A stretch of 64,000 nt of DNA, from positions 3,655,258 through 3,719,257 of the forward strand of contig CP099863.1 in assembly GCA_024134725.1 (NCBI GenBank), written 5' to 3'. Source of the stretch: Bacillus sp. 1780r2a1. GTDB lineage: Bacteria > Bacillota > Bacilli > Bacillales > Bacillaceae_H. Below, piece after piece: positions 53,189 to 61,786 of this stretch. Every line of letters begins with the position of its first letter. The stretch's first letter is position 1. The translations under genes were made by a program, and so were the position numbers. The notes beneath the pieces are model-generated. The model searched no databases and was not told the origin of the DNA. It worked only from the letters and a program-made list of their open reading frames with translations.

Positions 53189-53698
53189 TTATTTTATTTC
53201 ATGCACTACCGCAGTCTCTGCAAAATAATCATGCGCACCTTGCTTTTTAGGTAAAAAGGCAACGATGATATAACCAATAAATAGAACCGTTTTTGAAATA
53301 TAACGTCCAATCCCTTCTCGGAACAAAACGACTGACCAGCTAAGCGGAGTTCCATTTAATGAGACTACCTTTAAGCCGAACACCATCTTTCCTAATGTTT
53401 GCCCAAAGAACTTGGTCATTAAAATAAAATAACCGTAAAATGTCAGTGCCGTAATGAACCAAAAAGGTGAGAATAATTGATCAACTTGAGCAAGATCAAA
53501 CGCTTTAAAAATTGGCTTTACAACAATGCCGTTAATACTTCCTACTACAATGATATCAAGTAGGTATGCCCAAAAGCGCATCCAAAATCCAGCATAGCGA
53601 TTTTCAACTACAGAAGGATTTACTATTTTATCCTCTAAAGGTGATGAATGTTCAACACCCTTTATTTCTATTTCTTTATCATATGAGTTATTTTCCAT
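53189..53698 (-). CDS. yteJ: RDD family membrane protein YteJ
   Basis: 169 residues with the RDD domain: Arg in YAGFWMRFWAYLLDIIVVGSINGIV, the two Asp-bearing helices, and LGKMVFGLKVVSLNGTPLSWSVVLFREGIGRYISKTVLFIGYIIVAFLPKKQGAHDYFAETAVV. Three to four membrane helices. In B. subtilis yteJ follows sppA, as here with 13 bases between the genes, and YteJ has been linked to control of SppA activity. Transport of ions by other RDD proteins is known, but this one is not tested. Confidence 0.92.
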   Translation of the reverse strand: MENNSYDKEIEIKGVEHSSPLEDKIVNPSVVENRYAGFWMRFWAYLLDIIVVGSINGIVVKPIFKAFDLAQVDQLFSPFWFITALTFYGYFILMTKFFGQTLGKMVFGLKVVSLNGTPLSWSVVLFREGIGRYISKTVLFIGYIIVAFLPKKQGAHDYFAETAVVHEIK

Positions 53699-53711
53699 TA
53701 TTCATCCACCT

Positions 53712-54725
53712 CTATTCTTGATATAGATACATCATACGAGGAGAATTTGGCTCAGCTAATGATTTCAAAATAGAAGATAGCTGCTGATCACTTCCCATCA
53801 TTTTGTTCATACTCATAGATAACCATGAAGGAAAACCGAAGCCTGATTCGTATTCAATAACCTGAGCATCTTTTAACTTATATTGCTTTTTCATATCTGC
53901 TAAACTGTCTTCAAAAAACCCTAGTTCATCAACTAATTTTAACTCTTTCGCCTGACGTCCATCATAGATTCTTCCGTCAGCAATTTCACGGACCTTACTT
54001 TCCGATAAGTCACGCCCTTTTGAGATTACATCAACAAAGCCGCTGTATGAGTTATCAATAAGCTTTTGCATAATTTGACGTTCTTCCTCTGTCATATCTC
54101 TTGTAGGGGACATAATGTCTTTATGCTCACCACTCTTAATCGTGACATCTCTTACTCCTAGACGCTCAGCAAGCTCTCCATAGTTCACGCTTTGCATAAT
54201 AACACCTAGTGAACCTGTTAGCGTATCCGGAGTTGCATAAATTTTATCAGCTGATGTCGAGATATAATAACCGCCAGATGCAGCCATTGAACCCATTGAA
54301 ATATAAATAGGTTTTTTTGTATTAGCTTGAATCTCTTCTATTTTCTTATGTATTTGAGCACTTTCTACTACTCCGCCACCTGGTGAATTCACCTTTATGA
54401 TAATTCCTTTGACCATGTCGTCATCTTTAGCTGCATCAAGTTGCTCTAAAAACAGCTCGTGATTATAGCCCCCTTGCGAAAACACTGATGTGCTATCTCC
54501 GGTATCTTGAATCGTGCCGTTCACTTCTAAAACAGCAATCTTATTAAGAGACGCACCCTCTTCAATTACCGTTTCCGTTAGCTCGCTAGTACTTCCACCA
54601 AAGAATCCAGCAACGCCACTTTCCTCATCACTAGCAAAAAGAAAAGCGGAAACTGTGTTTACTAGTATTGAAATAATAAATACACCCACTGCGATGGCCA
54701 GTGCTACCCACCTTTTCGTATTCAT
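53712..54725 (-). CDS. sppA: Signal peptide peptidase SppA
   Basis: 337 residues, short (Gram-positive) form with one N-terminal membrane helix ([23 protein letters not shown]) and the protease domain outside. It degrades cleaved signal peptides. The Ser nucleophile lies in [14 protein letters not shown] and the general-base Lys in [34 protein letters not shown] is the crotonase-like family motif. Followed by yteJ. Upstream (54726-54883) is a divergent gap shared with ppnKB. In B. subtilis sppA is a sigma-W gene; no such promoter could be confirmed here. Confidence 0.96.
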   Translation of the reverse strand: MNTKRWVALAIAVGVFIISILVNTVSAFLFASDEESGVAGFFGGSTSELTETVIEEGASLNKIAVLEVNGTIQDTGDSTSVFSQGGYNHELFLEQLDAAKDDDMVKGIIIKVNSPGGGVVESAQIHKKIEEIQANTKKPIYISMGSMAASGGYYISTSADKIYATPDTLTGSLGVIMQSVNYGELAERLGVRDVTIKSGEHKDIMSPTRDMTEEERQIMQKLIDNSYSGFVDVISKGRDLSESKVREIADGRIYDGRQAKELKLVDELGFFEDSLADMKKQYKLKDAQVIEYESGFGFPSWLSMSMNKMMGSDQQLSSILKSLAEPNSPRMMYLYQE

Positions 54726-54883
54726 GAAAACCCTCCTAAATTAATCCTGAGTACAAATTGAAAGAATAATCTTTCAATTTATGTTTTAATAGTGATATAA
54801 TTATTGTAACAAACTTTTGTAAGAAAGTTTACTTTTATACTATTTTTTTACATCAAAGACGGGAAAACAAGGGGGAACTACAT

Positions 54884-55684
54884 ATGTCAAATCGTCGCAA
54901 TGTTTATTTCTTTCATCCTAGAAATAAAGAAACGAATGCCGCAGTAAAACCTTTACAAGAGTTAGCGGTTAATTATGATTTTACAGTAGTAGAGCATGCG
55001 AAAGATGCAAATATTATCGTAAGTATTGGAGATGACGGTGCTTTTTTACAGGCTGTCCGTCAAACAGGTTTTAGAGATGACTGCTTATATGCAGGGGTAG
55101 CAACATCTGAGCAGCTAAATTTCTACTGTGATTTTCATATTAATGAAAAGGAAAAAATGATTGATGCTATTACTTCCGAAAACATTGAGGTAAGACGCTT
55201 TCCTGTATTAGAAACAACTATTGATCAAGGCACTACACTCCATTCGCTAAATGAATGTCTTGTGCGATCCGCATTAATAAAAACGTTTACAATGGACGTG
55301 TTTATTAATGAAAATCACTTTGAGACATTCCGTGGCGATGGTATGGTTATTTCAACACCAACAGGAAGTACCGCTTATAATAAATCTGTTAACGGTGCCG
55401 TCGTTGATCCGCTTTTACCGTGTATGCAAATCAGCGAACTTGCATCTTTAAACAATAACAATTACCGTACGCTTGGGTCTTCTTTTATTTTAAGCAGTGA
55501 GCACACATTAACACTAAAGCTCTCAAACGATAACAGCCATTACCCTGTTATTGGCTTAGATAACGAAGCAATCAGTACAAAACATGTGGATCAAATCCAA
55601 GTGCGTCTAAGCGATCGCCAAATCAAAACTGTAAAATTAAAAGATAATTCATTTTGGCAACGCGTACAGCGTACATTCTTATAA
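54884..55684 (+). CDS. ppnKB: NAD kinase 2
   Basis: 266 residues, the second NAD kinase (YtdI, NadK2) of Bacillus, making NADP from NAD with ATP or polyphosphate. Visible: the diacylglycerol-kinase-fold motif IIVSIGDDGAFLQAVRQTGF (GGDG region), ALNECLVRS as LNECLVRSALIKTF and STPTGSTAYNKSVNGAVVDP. AAGGGGGAACTAC precedes the ATG. Single gene, plus strand, with a terminator shared with ytcJ. Confidence 0.95.
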   Translation: MSNRRNVYFFHPRNKETNAAVKPLQELAVNYDFTVVEHAKDANIIVSIGDDGAFLQAVRQTGFRDDCLYAGVATSEQLNFYCDFHINEKEKMIDAITSENIEVRRFPVLETTIDQGTTLHSLNECLVRSALIKTFTMDVFINENHFETFRGDGMVISTPTGSTAYNKSVNGAVVDPLLPCMQISELASLNNNNYRTLGSSFILSSEHTLTLKLSNDNSHYPVIGLDNEAISTKHVDQIQVRLSDRQIKTVKLKDNSFWQRVQRTFL

Positions 55685-55689
55685 ATATT

Positions 55690-55727
55690 ATTTAAAGAGG
55701 CGTGCTTTACAGCACACCTCTTTTTTT
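55690..55727. terminator. Bidirectional terminator between ppnKB and the amidohydrolase gene
   Basis: AAAGAGGCGTGCT and AGCACACCTCTTT (one mismatch) around a 4-base loop, with T-runs on the plus strand and A-rich flank for the minus strand. Confidence 0.92.
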
Positions 55728-57321
55728 ATGAGCACTTATAGACAATCTCCCCGTTTATAATGGTGAAATGAACTTGAACTTCAAGTAGCTCATCCACGTT
55801 TACTTCAAATAAGTCCTTTTTAAACACTGTAAAGTCACCAACGTATCCCTTTTCAATCTTTCCTTTTATATGTTCTTCACTAGTCGCTTGGGCACTCCCT
55901 AAGGTAAATAATTGAATCGCTTGGAACATTGTTACCTTTTCGTTTGGCATATATTCAGGTAAGTCTCCTGGCCCTACTTTACGCGTTACGGCTGCGTGTA
56001 TTCCTAATAGTGGGTTAATTGGCTCTATAGGTGCATCTGAGCCTCCTGCACACATAATATTGCTATCTAATAGCGTTTTCCAGGCGTAGCAATATTTCAA
56101 TTTCTCCTCACCTATTTTATCAATTACCCATGGAAAATCACTTGCTAAAAAGCGCGGTTGAATATCTAATACAACGGGTAAATGCTTGGTTCTTTCAATC
56201 AAATCTTTTCTTAAGATTTGTGCATGAATAATACGATCCCGCACATTTTCACTAGGTGGATATTGCTCAATACTATCTAATACGTATTCAAAAGCTAAAT
56301 CACCGATAGCATGAATAGCTACAGGCCTGCTAAGCTCTCTCGCCTTTCGAACAAGCTGTTTGAGCTCTGATAGACTTTGAATAGCTAGTCCATTTGTTGA
56401 TGGATCACTTTTATATGGAAAGCTAAGCAGTGCAGATTGACTACCTAATGAACCATCAGCAAAAATTTTCATCGCACCAAATTCTAAAAATGCAGAGTGA
56501 GTAGACTGCTGTTTCACATATTGGTCCATTGACTCTACAACCCCATGATGAACAAGTAAGTTACAGCGAAATAAATTTTTTTGATCCTCTATCACTTTCT
56601 TAAATGCTTGGTATGTCCGGGTAAACCCCCCATAATAATTTAAATCTTCCGTATGTACACCTGTAAGCCCATGTTGGACACAATCTTTAATTGAAACCTG
56701 CAAAGCTTCTTCTAAATAAGCTTCTGATACAACTGGAATGTGTTTGGTTACCAATTCCTGTGCTTGATCTGCTAAAAAACCTGTTGGCCTTCCCAATTCA
56801 TCAACGTGAATGGCACCTCCTTCTGGAGATTTCGTGCCTTTAGAAATGTTCGCTATTTTTAATGCTTTGCCATTTGCAAGCAGTCCGTGTCTACAAACAC
56901 GTTTAAGAACAATTGGGTGTTGGTCTGTCAGTACGTCTAAATCTCGATGATGAAGTAATTCGGGGTCATCCCACTGGTTCTCATCCCATCCTTCTCCGAT
57001 AATCCACTCTCCCAATGGGGTTTTCTTAACCTTTTCTTCAACTAACTTCAATACCTCATTGGCAGAAGACGCTTGGGACAAGTCTAAGCGAAGCAGTTTT
57101 TCTCCGTGTCCAATTAGATGTAAATGGCTATCAACAAAGCCGGGATACATAACGCTGCCACCTAAGTTCACTTCGTTTTGAATATCATTTTGTTGTGCAT
57201 TTCTGACATTACGTTCGAAGCCTAGGTCTTCAATTACTCCATTTTTCACAAAAACACTCTCTACCCATTCTCCTTCTTGAGCCATTGTGTAAATTTTTCC
57301 ACCATAAAACAATGTTCCCAT
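55726..57321 (-). CDS. ytcJ: Amidohydrolase family protein YtcJ
   Basis: 531 residues from ATG 57321 (GGGAGAGAGAG upstream); the frame is open to 57393. Amidohydrolase_3 family: the metal-binding HLHLIGHG follows a beta-sandwich start, LDLSQASS, GEWIIGEGWDENQWDD, VHTEDLNYYGG, FADGSLGSQSALLSFPYKSD, PVAIHAIGDLAFEYVLD and GGSDAPIEPINPLLGIHAAVTR. Homologues act on exocyclic formamides or similar amides; the substrate here is unknown. YtcJ lies near this place in B. subtilis. A long protein with its own ribosome site. Confidence 0.9.
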   Translation of the reverse strand: MGTLFYGGKIYTMAQEGEWVESVFVKNGVIEDLGFERNVRNAQQNDIQNEVNLGGSVMYPGFVDSHLHLIGHGEKLLRLDLSQASSANEVLKLVEEKVKKTPLGEWIIGEGWDENQWDDPELLHHRDLDVLTDQHPIVLKRVCRHGLLANGKALKIANISKGTKSPEGGAIHVDELGRPTGFLADQAQELVTKHIPVVSEAYLEEALQVSIKDCVQHGLTGVHTEDLNYYGGFTRTYQAFKKVIEDQKNLFRCNLLVHHGVVESMDQYVKQQSTHSAFLEFGAMKIFADGSLGSQSALLSFPYKSDPSTNGLAIQSLSELKQLVRKARELSRPVAIHAIGDLAFEYVLDSIEQYPPSENVRDRIIHAQILRKDLIERTKHLPVVLDIQPRFLASDFPWVIDKIGEEKLKYCYAWKTLLDSNIMCAGGSDAPIEPINPLLGIHAAVTRKVGPGDLPEYMPNEKVTMFQAIQLFTLGSAQATSEEHIKGKIEKGYVGDFTVFKKDLFEVNVDELLEVQVHFTIINGEIVYKCS

Positions 57322-57395
57322 CTCTCTCTCCCTTTCCCAAACGCACTTTACATTTAGTATAAAGCTTTGCCACAAATGACAAAAGAAAATCACCC

Positions 57396-57436
57396 AAACG
57401 AAAAGAGTGAGGTTTCCCTCACTCTTCGTTAGCCAT
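57396..57436 (-). terminator. Terminator of the SASP gene
   Basis: On the minus strand AACGAAGAGTGAGG pairs with CCTCACTCTTTTCGTT (one bulge) around GAAA, followed by TGGGTGATTTT. It lies 20 bases after the SASP stop. Confidence 0.88.
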
Positions 57437-57456
57437 CATTATTCAATTAATATGAC

Positions 57457-57651
57457 TTATTTGTAGCTACCACCAAGTTGTTGTTCAGCCATTTGAACTA
57501 AACGTTTAGTGATTTCGCCACCAACAGAACCGTTAGCGCGAGCTGTTGCTTCTGGTCCAAGGTTTACACCAAATTCAGAAGCGATTTCGTATTTCATTTG
57601 GTCGATAGCAGCTGCTGAACCAGGAGCTACTAATTTGTTTGTGTTTGCCAT
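57457..57651 (-). CDS. sspA: Alpha/beta-type small acid-soluble spore protein
   Basis: 64 residues. These proteins coat DNA in the spore core, protect it from UV and heat and are degraded on germination. The sequence [21 protein letters not shown] is followed by the conserved [39 protein letters not shown]. The GPR protease cut site (after Glu in YEIASEFGV) is intact. It closely resembles SASP-A of B. megaterium as I remember it. A sigma-G-type promoter lies upstream and a terminator follows. The thiI gene is its neighbour, as in B. subtilis. Confidence 0.97.
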   Translation of the reverse strand: MANTNKLVAPGSAAAIDQMKYEIASEFGVNLGPEATARANGSVGGEITKRLVQMAEQQLGGSYK

Positions 57652-57682
57652 GTGTTTTCACCTCCTCGTTGCTTGTTGAATA

Positions 57683-57712
57683 TAGAGTGTGTCAAAACAC
57701 ATGGCTTCATAC
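57683..57712 (-). promoter_or_regulatory. Sigma-G type promoter of the SASP gene
   Basis: On the minus strand GTATG (57712-57708), an 18-base spacer and CACTCTA (57689-57683). This fits the forespore sigma-G pattern (GHATR, 18 bases, CATNHTA) with one mismatch. Confidence 0.65.
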
Positions 57713-57747
57713 GCTTTTTTTTTGGTAATTTTTATCTTTTTTATTTA

Positions 57748-58959
57748 TTAAAATAAATCGGCATCATTTTCAAGTAGATTTTGTGGCTCTAACGCCTTTA
57801 TTTCAAGGGTTTCTGTATTTTGAACTGCTTCTTTTATAAGCGTATCAAAATCATAAAATTCTTCGTATCGATTTACTTTTTCACGTTTTGGCTTTGTTTT
57901 TGGTGCACTTGGTGTAAAAATTGTACAGCAATCTTCATATGGACGATTTGAAATCTCATGCGTATCAATTTGCTGAGCAATCTTAATAATATCCGTTTTG
58001 TCCATTGTGACAAGTGGCCTTAAAATTGGCGTGTTTGTTACTTCATTAATTGCATACATACTTTCAACAGTCTGGCTAGCAACCTGTCCTAAACTGTCCC
58101 CTGTTACAATTGCTAAGGATTCTCTTTGAGTACGCAATAGATCTGTAATACGAAGCATCATCCTTCTTGTAGATGTCATCGTATAATTTTCTGGAATCTG
58201 TTTTTGAATAGCTTGCTGAACAGCTGTAAACGGCACGATATGAAGCTTAATATTCGAATGATATTTCGTAAGCTTTTGAGCAAGATCAACTACTTTTTGC
58301 TTAGACCGCTCGCTTGTAAACGGTGGGCTATAAAAGTGAACTGCTTCAATTTCTAGTCCTCTTTTCATTGCTAGGTAACCTGCAACCGGGCTATCAATTC
58401 CCCCCGACAGCATAAGCATTGCGCGTCCACTTGTCCCTACAGGAAGCCCTCCAGCTCCTTGATAGTCAAAACACGTAATGTACGTGGCTTCACGACGAAC
58501 TTCTACTCTTACATTTACATCAGGATTACGTACATCCACTTTTAAATTTGTTGTATTTCGCAAAATATGACTACCAACCGCATAGTTAAGCTCGCTAGTA
58601 TCAAGCGGAAATTCTTTATAAGCACGACGTGTTGATACTTTAAATGTTCTATTCTCTACATCAAACTCTTTCATCGCTTTTAATGCAGCTTCTTGAATCG
58701 ATTCTAATTCATTTTCTACTTTTAAAGCTAAGCTAAAGCTTTGAATACCGAAAACTTCTTGAAGACGTTCTACAATCGGCTCATGGTTTTCTCCATTCAA
58801 GTGGATGTACATACGATCTCTTGTGTATTTAATATCCACGTTAGAAAATTCGGTTAAAGCGTGGACAATATTTTGACGTAGCTGAGCAACAAATTTTTTT
58901 CTGTTTTGTCCTTTAGTGGAGATTTCTCCATAACGAATTAATATATGGTTATAAATCAT
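57748..58959 (-). CDS. thiI: tRNA 4-thiouridine sulfurtransferase ThiI
   Basis: 403 residues. It adenylates uridine 8 of tRNA and transfers sulfur to give 4-thiouridine. Domains: N-terminal ferredoxin-like and THUMP (residues 1-165, MIYNHILIRYGEISTKGQNRKKF), then the PP-loop ATPase with MLMLSGGIDSPVAGYLAMKRG. It ends near residue 403 without a rhodanese domain, as in B. subtilis; the cysteine CTIF motif near residue 345 (YEDCCTIFTP) takes the sulfur. It lies 6 bases after nifZ, whose product supplies the sulfur. Confidence 0.97.
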   Translation of the reverse strand: MIYNHILIRYGEISTKGQNRKKFVAQLRQNIVHALTEFSNVDIKYTRDRMYIHLNGENHEPIVERLQEVFGIQSFSLALKVENELESIQEAALKAMKEFDVENRTFKVSTRRAYKEFPLDTSELNYAVGSHILRNTTNLKVDVRNPDVNVRVEVRREATYITCFDYQGAGGLPVGTSGRAMLMLSGGIDSPVAGYLAMKRGLEIEAVHFYSPPFTSERSKQKVVDLAQKLTKYHSNIKLHIVPFTAVQQAIQKQIPENYTMTSTRRMMLRITDLLRTQRESLAIVTGDSLGQVASQTVESMYAINEVTNTPILRPLVTMDKTDIIKIAQQIDTHEISNRPYEDCCTIFTPSAPKTKPKREKVNRYEEFYDFDTLIKEAVQNTETLEIKALEPQNLLENDADLF

Positions 58960-58965
58960 TTATTT

Positions 58966-60108
58966 TTACCCCATTACTTTTTTTAGTTCTTCAATGACTG
59001 TGAAGATTGCATTAACTGTTGGCGTTATTTCATTAAAATCATTAACATGAGACAGGCTAATACGAATTGACTGATCGGCTTCTTCGTAACTTTTTCCCAT
59101 TCCTAATAATGTTTTACTAGGCTTTTGACGCTTAGAAGAACAAGCTGATGTTGTTGATACAAAAACACCTTTTTCCTCTAGAGCATGAACGAATACTTCC
59201 CCTTTAATTCCTTTTACAGTGAAATTTAAGATGTGAGGAGCAGAACCTTCAACTGGAGTATTCATAATAATACGTTCGTGCTTTTCCAATTGAGCTTTCA
59301 GTTCACTTTGCATCTTTTTCATTTTATTACTATTCTTCGATGCATGTTCCATAGTTAAACGAAGCGCTTTTGCAAATGAGACAACTCCAGGCACATTTTC
59401 AGTGCCAGAGCGCTTCTGTAACTCTTGAGAACCTCCACTAATCAATGGTGAAAGTTCAACCCCTTGGCTTATATATAAAATCCCTGTTCCTTTTAAACCA
59501 TGAATTTTATGACCTGATATTGTGCATAAATCAATATGAGCACCTCGCAACGAAAGAGGAACTTTTCCAATACCTTGAACATGATCTACATGATACAAAA
59601 CCGTTGGATACTCCTTCAATATTTCCCCGATTTCTTCAATCGGCTGAATTGTTCCGATTTCATTATTAACATGCATGATTGAAACTAAAATGGTTTCAGG
59701 TCTAATTGCACTCTTAAGGTCATGAGGATTTACAAACCCGTCTCTAGAAACAGGTAAGTATGTTACATCAAAACCAAGCTCTTGTAGTTGTTTAAAAGGT
59801 TCATGAACGGAGTCATGTTCAATAGCCGTTGTGATAATATGACGACCTCTATTTTTATATTTCATGGCTACACCTTTTATTGCCATGTTATTTCCCTCCG
59901 TACCCCCAGATGTAAAAATAATTTCTTTTGGTGATACGTGTAATAATTGTCCTACTTGCTCTCTTGATTTTGTCATAAGATTTTCCGCTTGAACACCAAA
60001 CTGATGGAGCGAAGAAGGATTTCCATAATATGTTGTAGCAACCTTTGTAAAAGATTGAATAACTTCATCATAAGGCTTAGTAGTAGCACTATTATCTAAG
60101 TAAATCAA
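58966..60108 (-). CDS. nifZ: Cysteine desulfurase NifZ
   Basis: 380 residues from TTG 60108 (AAAGGGG 8 bases upstream); the open frame to 60165 lacks a ribosome site and would place the family start IYLDNSATTKPYDEV at residue 20. PLP-dependent enzyme that takes sulfur from cysteine. Visible: GNPSSLHQFG, FTSGGTEGNNMAI, AIEHDSV, HVDHVQGIGKV, the PLP lysine in TISGHKIHGLKGTG, and the active cysteine loop STTSACSSK. It is the dedicated sulfur donor of ThiI in B. subtilis, with which it forms an operon. Confidence 0.95.
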   Translation of the reverse strand: MIYLDNSATTKPYDEVIQSFTKVATTYYGNPSSLHQFGVQAENLMTKSREQVGQLLHVSPKEIIFTSGGTEGNNMAIKGVAMKYKNRGRHIITTAIEHDSVHEPFKQLQELGFDVTYLPVSRDGFVNPHDLKSAIRPETILVSIMHVNNEIGTIQPIEEIGEILKEYPTVLYHVDHVQGIGKVPLSLRGAHIDLCTISGHKIHGLKGTGILYISQGVELSPLISGGSQELQKRSGTENVPGVVSFAKALRLTMEHASKNSNKMKKMQSELKAQLEKHERIIMNTPVEGSAPHILNFTVKGIKGEVFVHALEEKGVFVSTTSACSSKRQKPSKTLLGMGKSYEEADQSIRISLSHVNDFNEITPTVNAIFTVIEELKKVMG

Positions 60109-60371
60109 TGTGCACGCCCCTTTAAAAATATTTAGAAACAACTTTTTATCATAGCATACCTTCATTATTTTTTAAATGATGTTGTTTATTTATCCAAATG
60201 AAACAGATAATACTCTTAATTACCTTTCTAAACAGAAGTCTAAATATCATATAACTGCCCAGATAATTAAACTGAATATTTAGATTTTTAAAATTTTCGA
60301 CATTTTTTTTATGAAATATGATAGTATGTATCAGAAACTTTATACTATTTCTATAGAATATAGGAGGCATT

Positions 60372-61733
60372 ATGAAAAAAGAAGCACTAACTCGCAAAGA
60401 GACGTTAGCTATTGGTTTAATGCTTTTTGCCCTATTTTTTGGTGCAGGTAATATGATTTTTCCGCCCTCGTTAGGACAACAAGCAGGGGTAAATACATGG
60501 AGTGCAACAATTGGCTTTTTAATAACGGGTGTTGGATTACCGTTACTAGGAATTATCGCCACGTCCAAAACCAATGGAGATTTCACAAAAATAGCAAACC
60601 GAGTACACCCTATTTTCGGAATATTTTTTACAATTGTTTTATATCTAGCAATTGGACCTTTTTTTGGTATTCCAAGGACAGATACTGTAGCGTTTGAAAT
60701 CGGCGTTACACCATTCTTGTCCGATAGCGCATTAGCTAGTAATGTACCTTTAATGATCTATACCATTATTTTCTTTGGTATTACGTTATTTCTATCATTA
60801 AATCCAACAAAAATTGTAGATCGCATAGGTAAGATTTTAACACCTTTATTATTAACAGTCTTAGCTATACTTGTTCTAAAAAGTTTACTGACACCAATGG
60901 GAGAATTTCAGCTTCCACAACCAAGATACGAATCAGCTTCATTTGTAGCAGGGTTTGTTGATGGTTATTTAACAATGGATGCTATTGCGGCTCTTGTGTT
61001 TGGGATTGTTGTCATTTCAAGTATTCGAGAAAAAGGTATTATAAATAGTCAGAAACTTTCGGCTATTTGTATTAAAGCAGGTTTTATTGCTGCGATTGGA
61101 TTGATTGTAGTATATGTATCACTAGCTTACATTGGCGCATCCAGCGTAGAGTCTATCGGCATGCAATCCAATGGAGGAGCTATCTTAACGGCTGTTGCTA
61201 GGGAACTATTCGGTAGCTTTGGAACGATTATCTTAGGATTAGCAATTACATTCGCATGTTTAACTACATCAATCGGCTTAATTTCTGCTTGTAGTTCTTT
61301 TTTTCATCGTATATTCCCAAAGCTTTCCTATAAAGGCTTTGTAGTAATACTCACAATATTTAGTGCAATTATTGCAAATGTAGGGCTTACACAATTAATT
61401 TCTATTTCAGTGCCAATCCTTACATTTATCTATCCAATTGCTATTAGCTTAATTGTTCTTTCTTTGGCTGCATCAGCACTACGATTTGGACGTGAAGTAT
61501 ATGTACTAGCAGTCATTACAAGTGCGTTTTTTAGTCTTTTTGATGGACTAAATGCTGCTAATTTAAAAATTGCAAGCATTGACAAGTTATTTACAAGCTA
61601 CCTTCCACTTTATAGCGACGGAATGGGTTGGTTAATTCCAACACTTATTGCTTGTATCATCGGCTATATGATTAGTAAGATTCGCGGAAGTTATATCGAA
61701 GATGTGGAATCCTCTTCTCGCAAGGCTTCATAA
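60372..61733 (+). CDS. braB: Branched-chain amino acid:cation symporter BraB
   Basis: 453 residues of the BrnQ/LIVCS family with about 12 membrane helices. The start MKKEALTRKETLAIGLMLFALFFGAGNMIFPPSLGQ is typical, and IGPFFGIPRTDTVAFEIGV follows. It takes up isoleucine, leucine and valine with sodium or protons. AGGAGG lies 5 bases before the ATG. The 260-bp region ahead is A/T-rich, with AATTTTCGACATTTT at 60293-60307 weakly resembling a CodY box. A strong terminator follows. Confidence 0.95.
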   Translation: MKKEALTRKETLAIGLMLFALFFGAGNMIFPPSLGQQAGVNTWSATIGFLITGVGLPLLGIIATSKTNGDFTKIANRVHPIFGIFFTIVLYLAIGPFFGIPRTDTVAFEIGVTPFLSDSALASNVPLMIYTIIFFGITLFLSLNPTKIVDRIGKILTPLLLTVLAILVLKSLLTPMGEFQLPQPRYESASFVAGFVDGYLTMDAIAALVFGIVVISSIREKGIINSQKLSAICIKAGFIAAIGLIVVYVSLAYIGASSVESIGMQSNGGAILTAVARELFGSFGTIILGLAITFACLTTSIGLISACSSFFHRIFPKLSYKGFVVILTIFSAIIANVGLTQLISISVPILTFIYPIAISLIVLSLAASALRFGREVYVLAVITSAFFSLFDGLNAANLKIASIDKLFTSYLPLYSDGMGWLIPTLIACIIGYMISKIRGSYIEDVESSSRKAS

Positions 61734-61745
61734 ATTCCTATCACC

Positions 61746-61786
61746 AATAAAAAAACGCCAGCTAATTAAGCTGGCGTTTTTTTATT
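61746..61786. terminator. Bidirectional terminator between braB and ezrA
   Basis: AAAAAACGCCAGCT and AGCTGGCGTTTTTT around a 5-base loop, with T-runs on both strands. Confidence 0.96.

Noticed and set aside
60293-60307. Possible CodY box at braB (AATTTTCGACATTTT)
   Set aside because: Only about 10 of 15 positions fit the AATTTTCWGAAAATT consensus, too weak in A/T-rich DNA; mentioned only as a hint in the braB entry.
60149-60586. Minus-strand open frame of 145 codons over the start of braB and the nifZ upstream region
   Set aside because: It overlaps the well-supported braB N-terminus in antisense, has no ribosome site and its sequence mirrors the membrane-protein code of braB.
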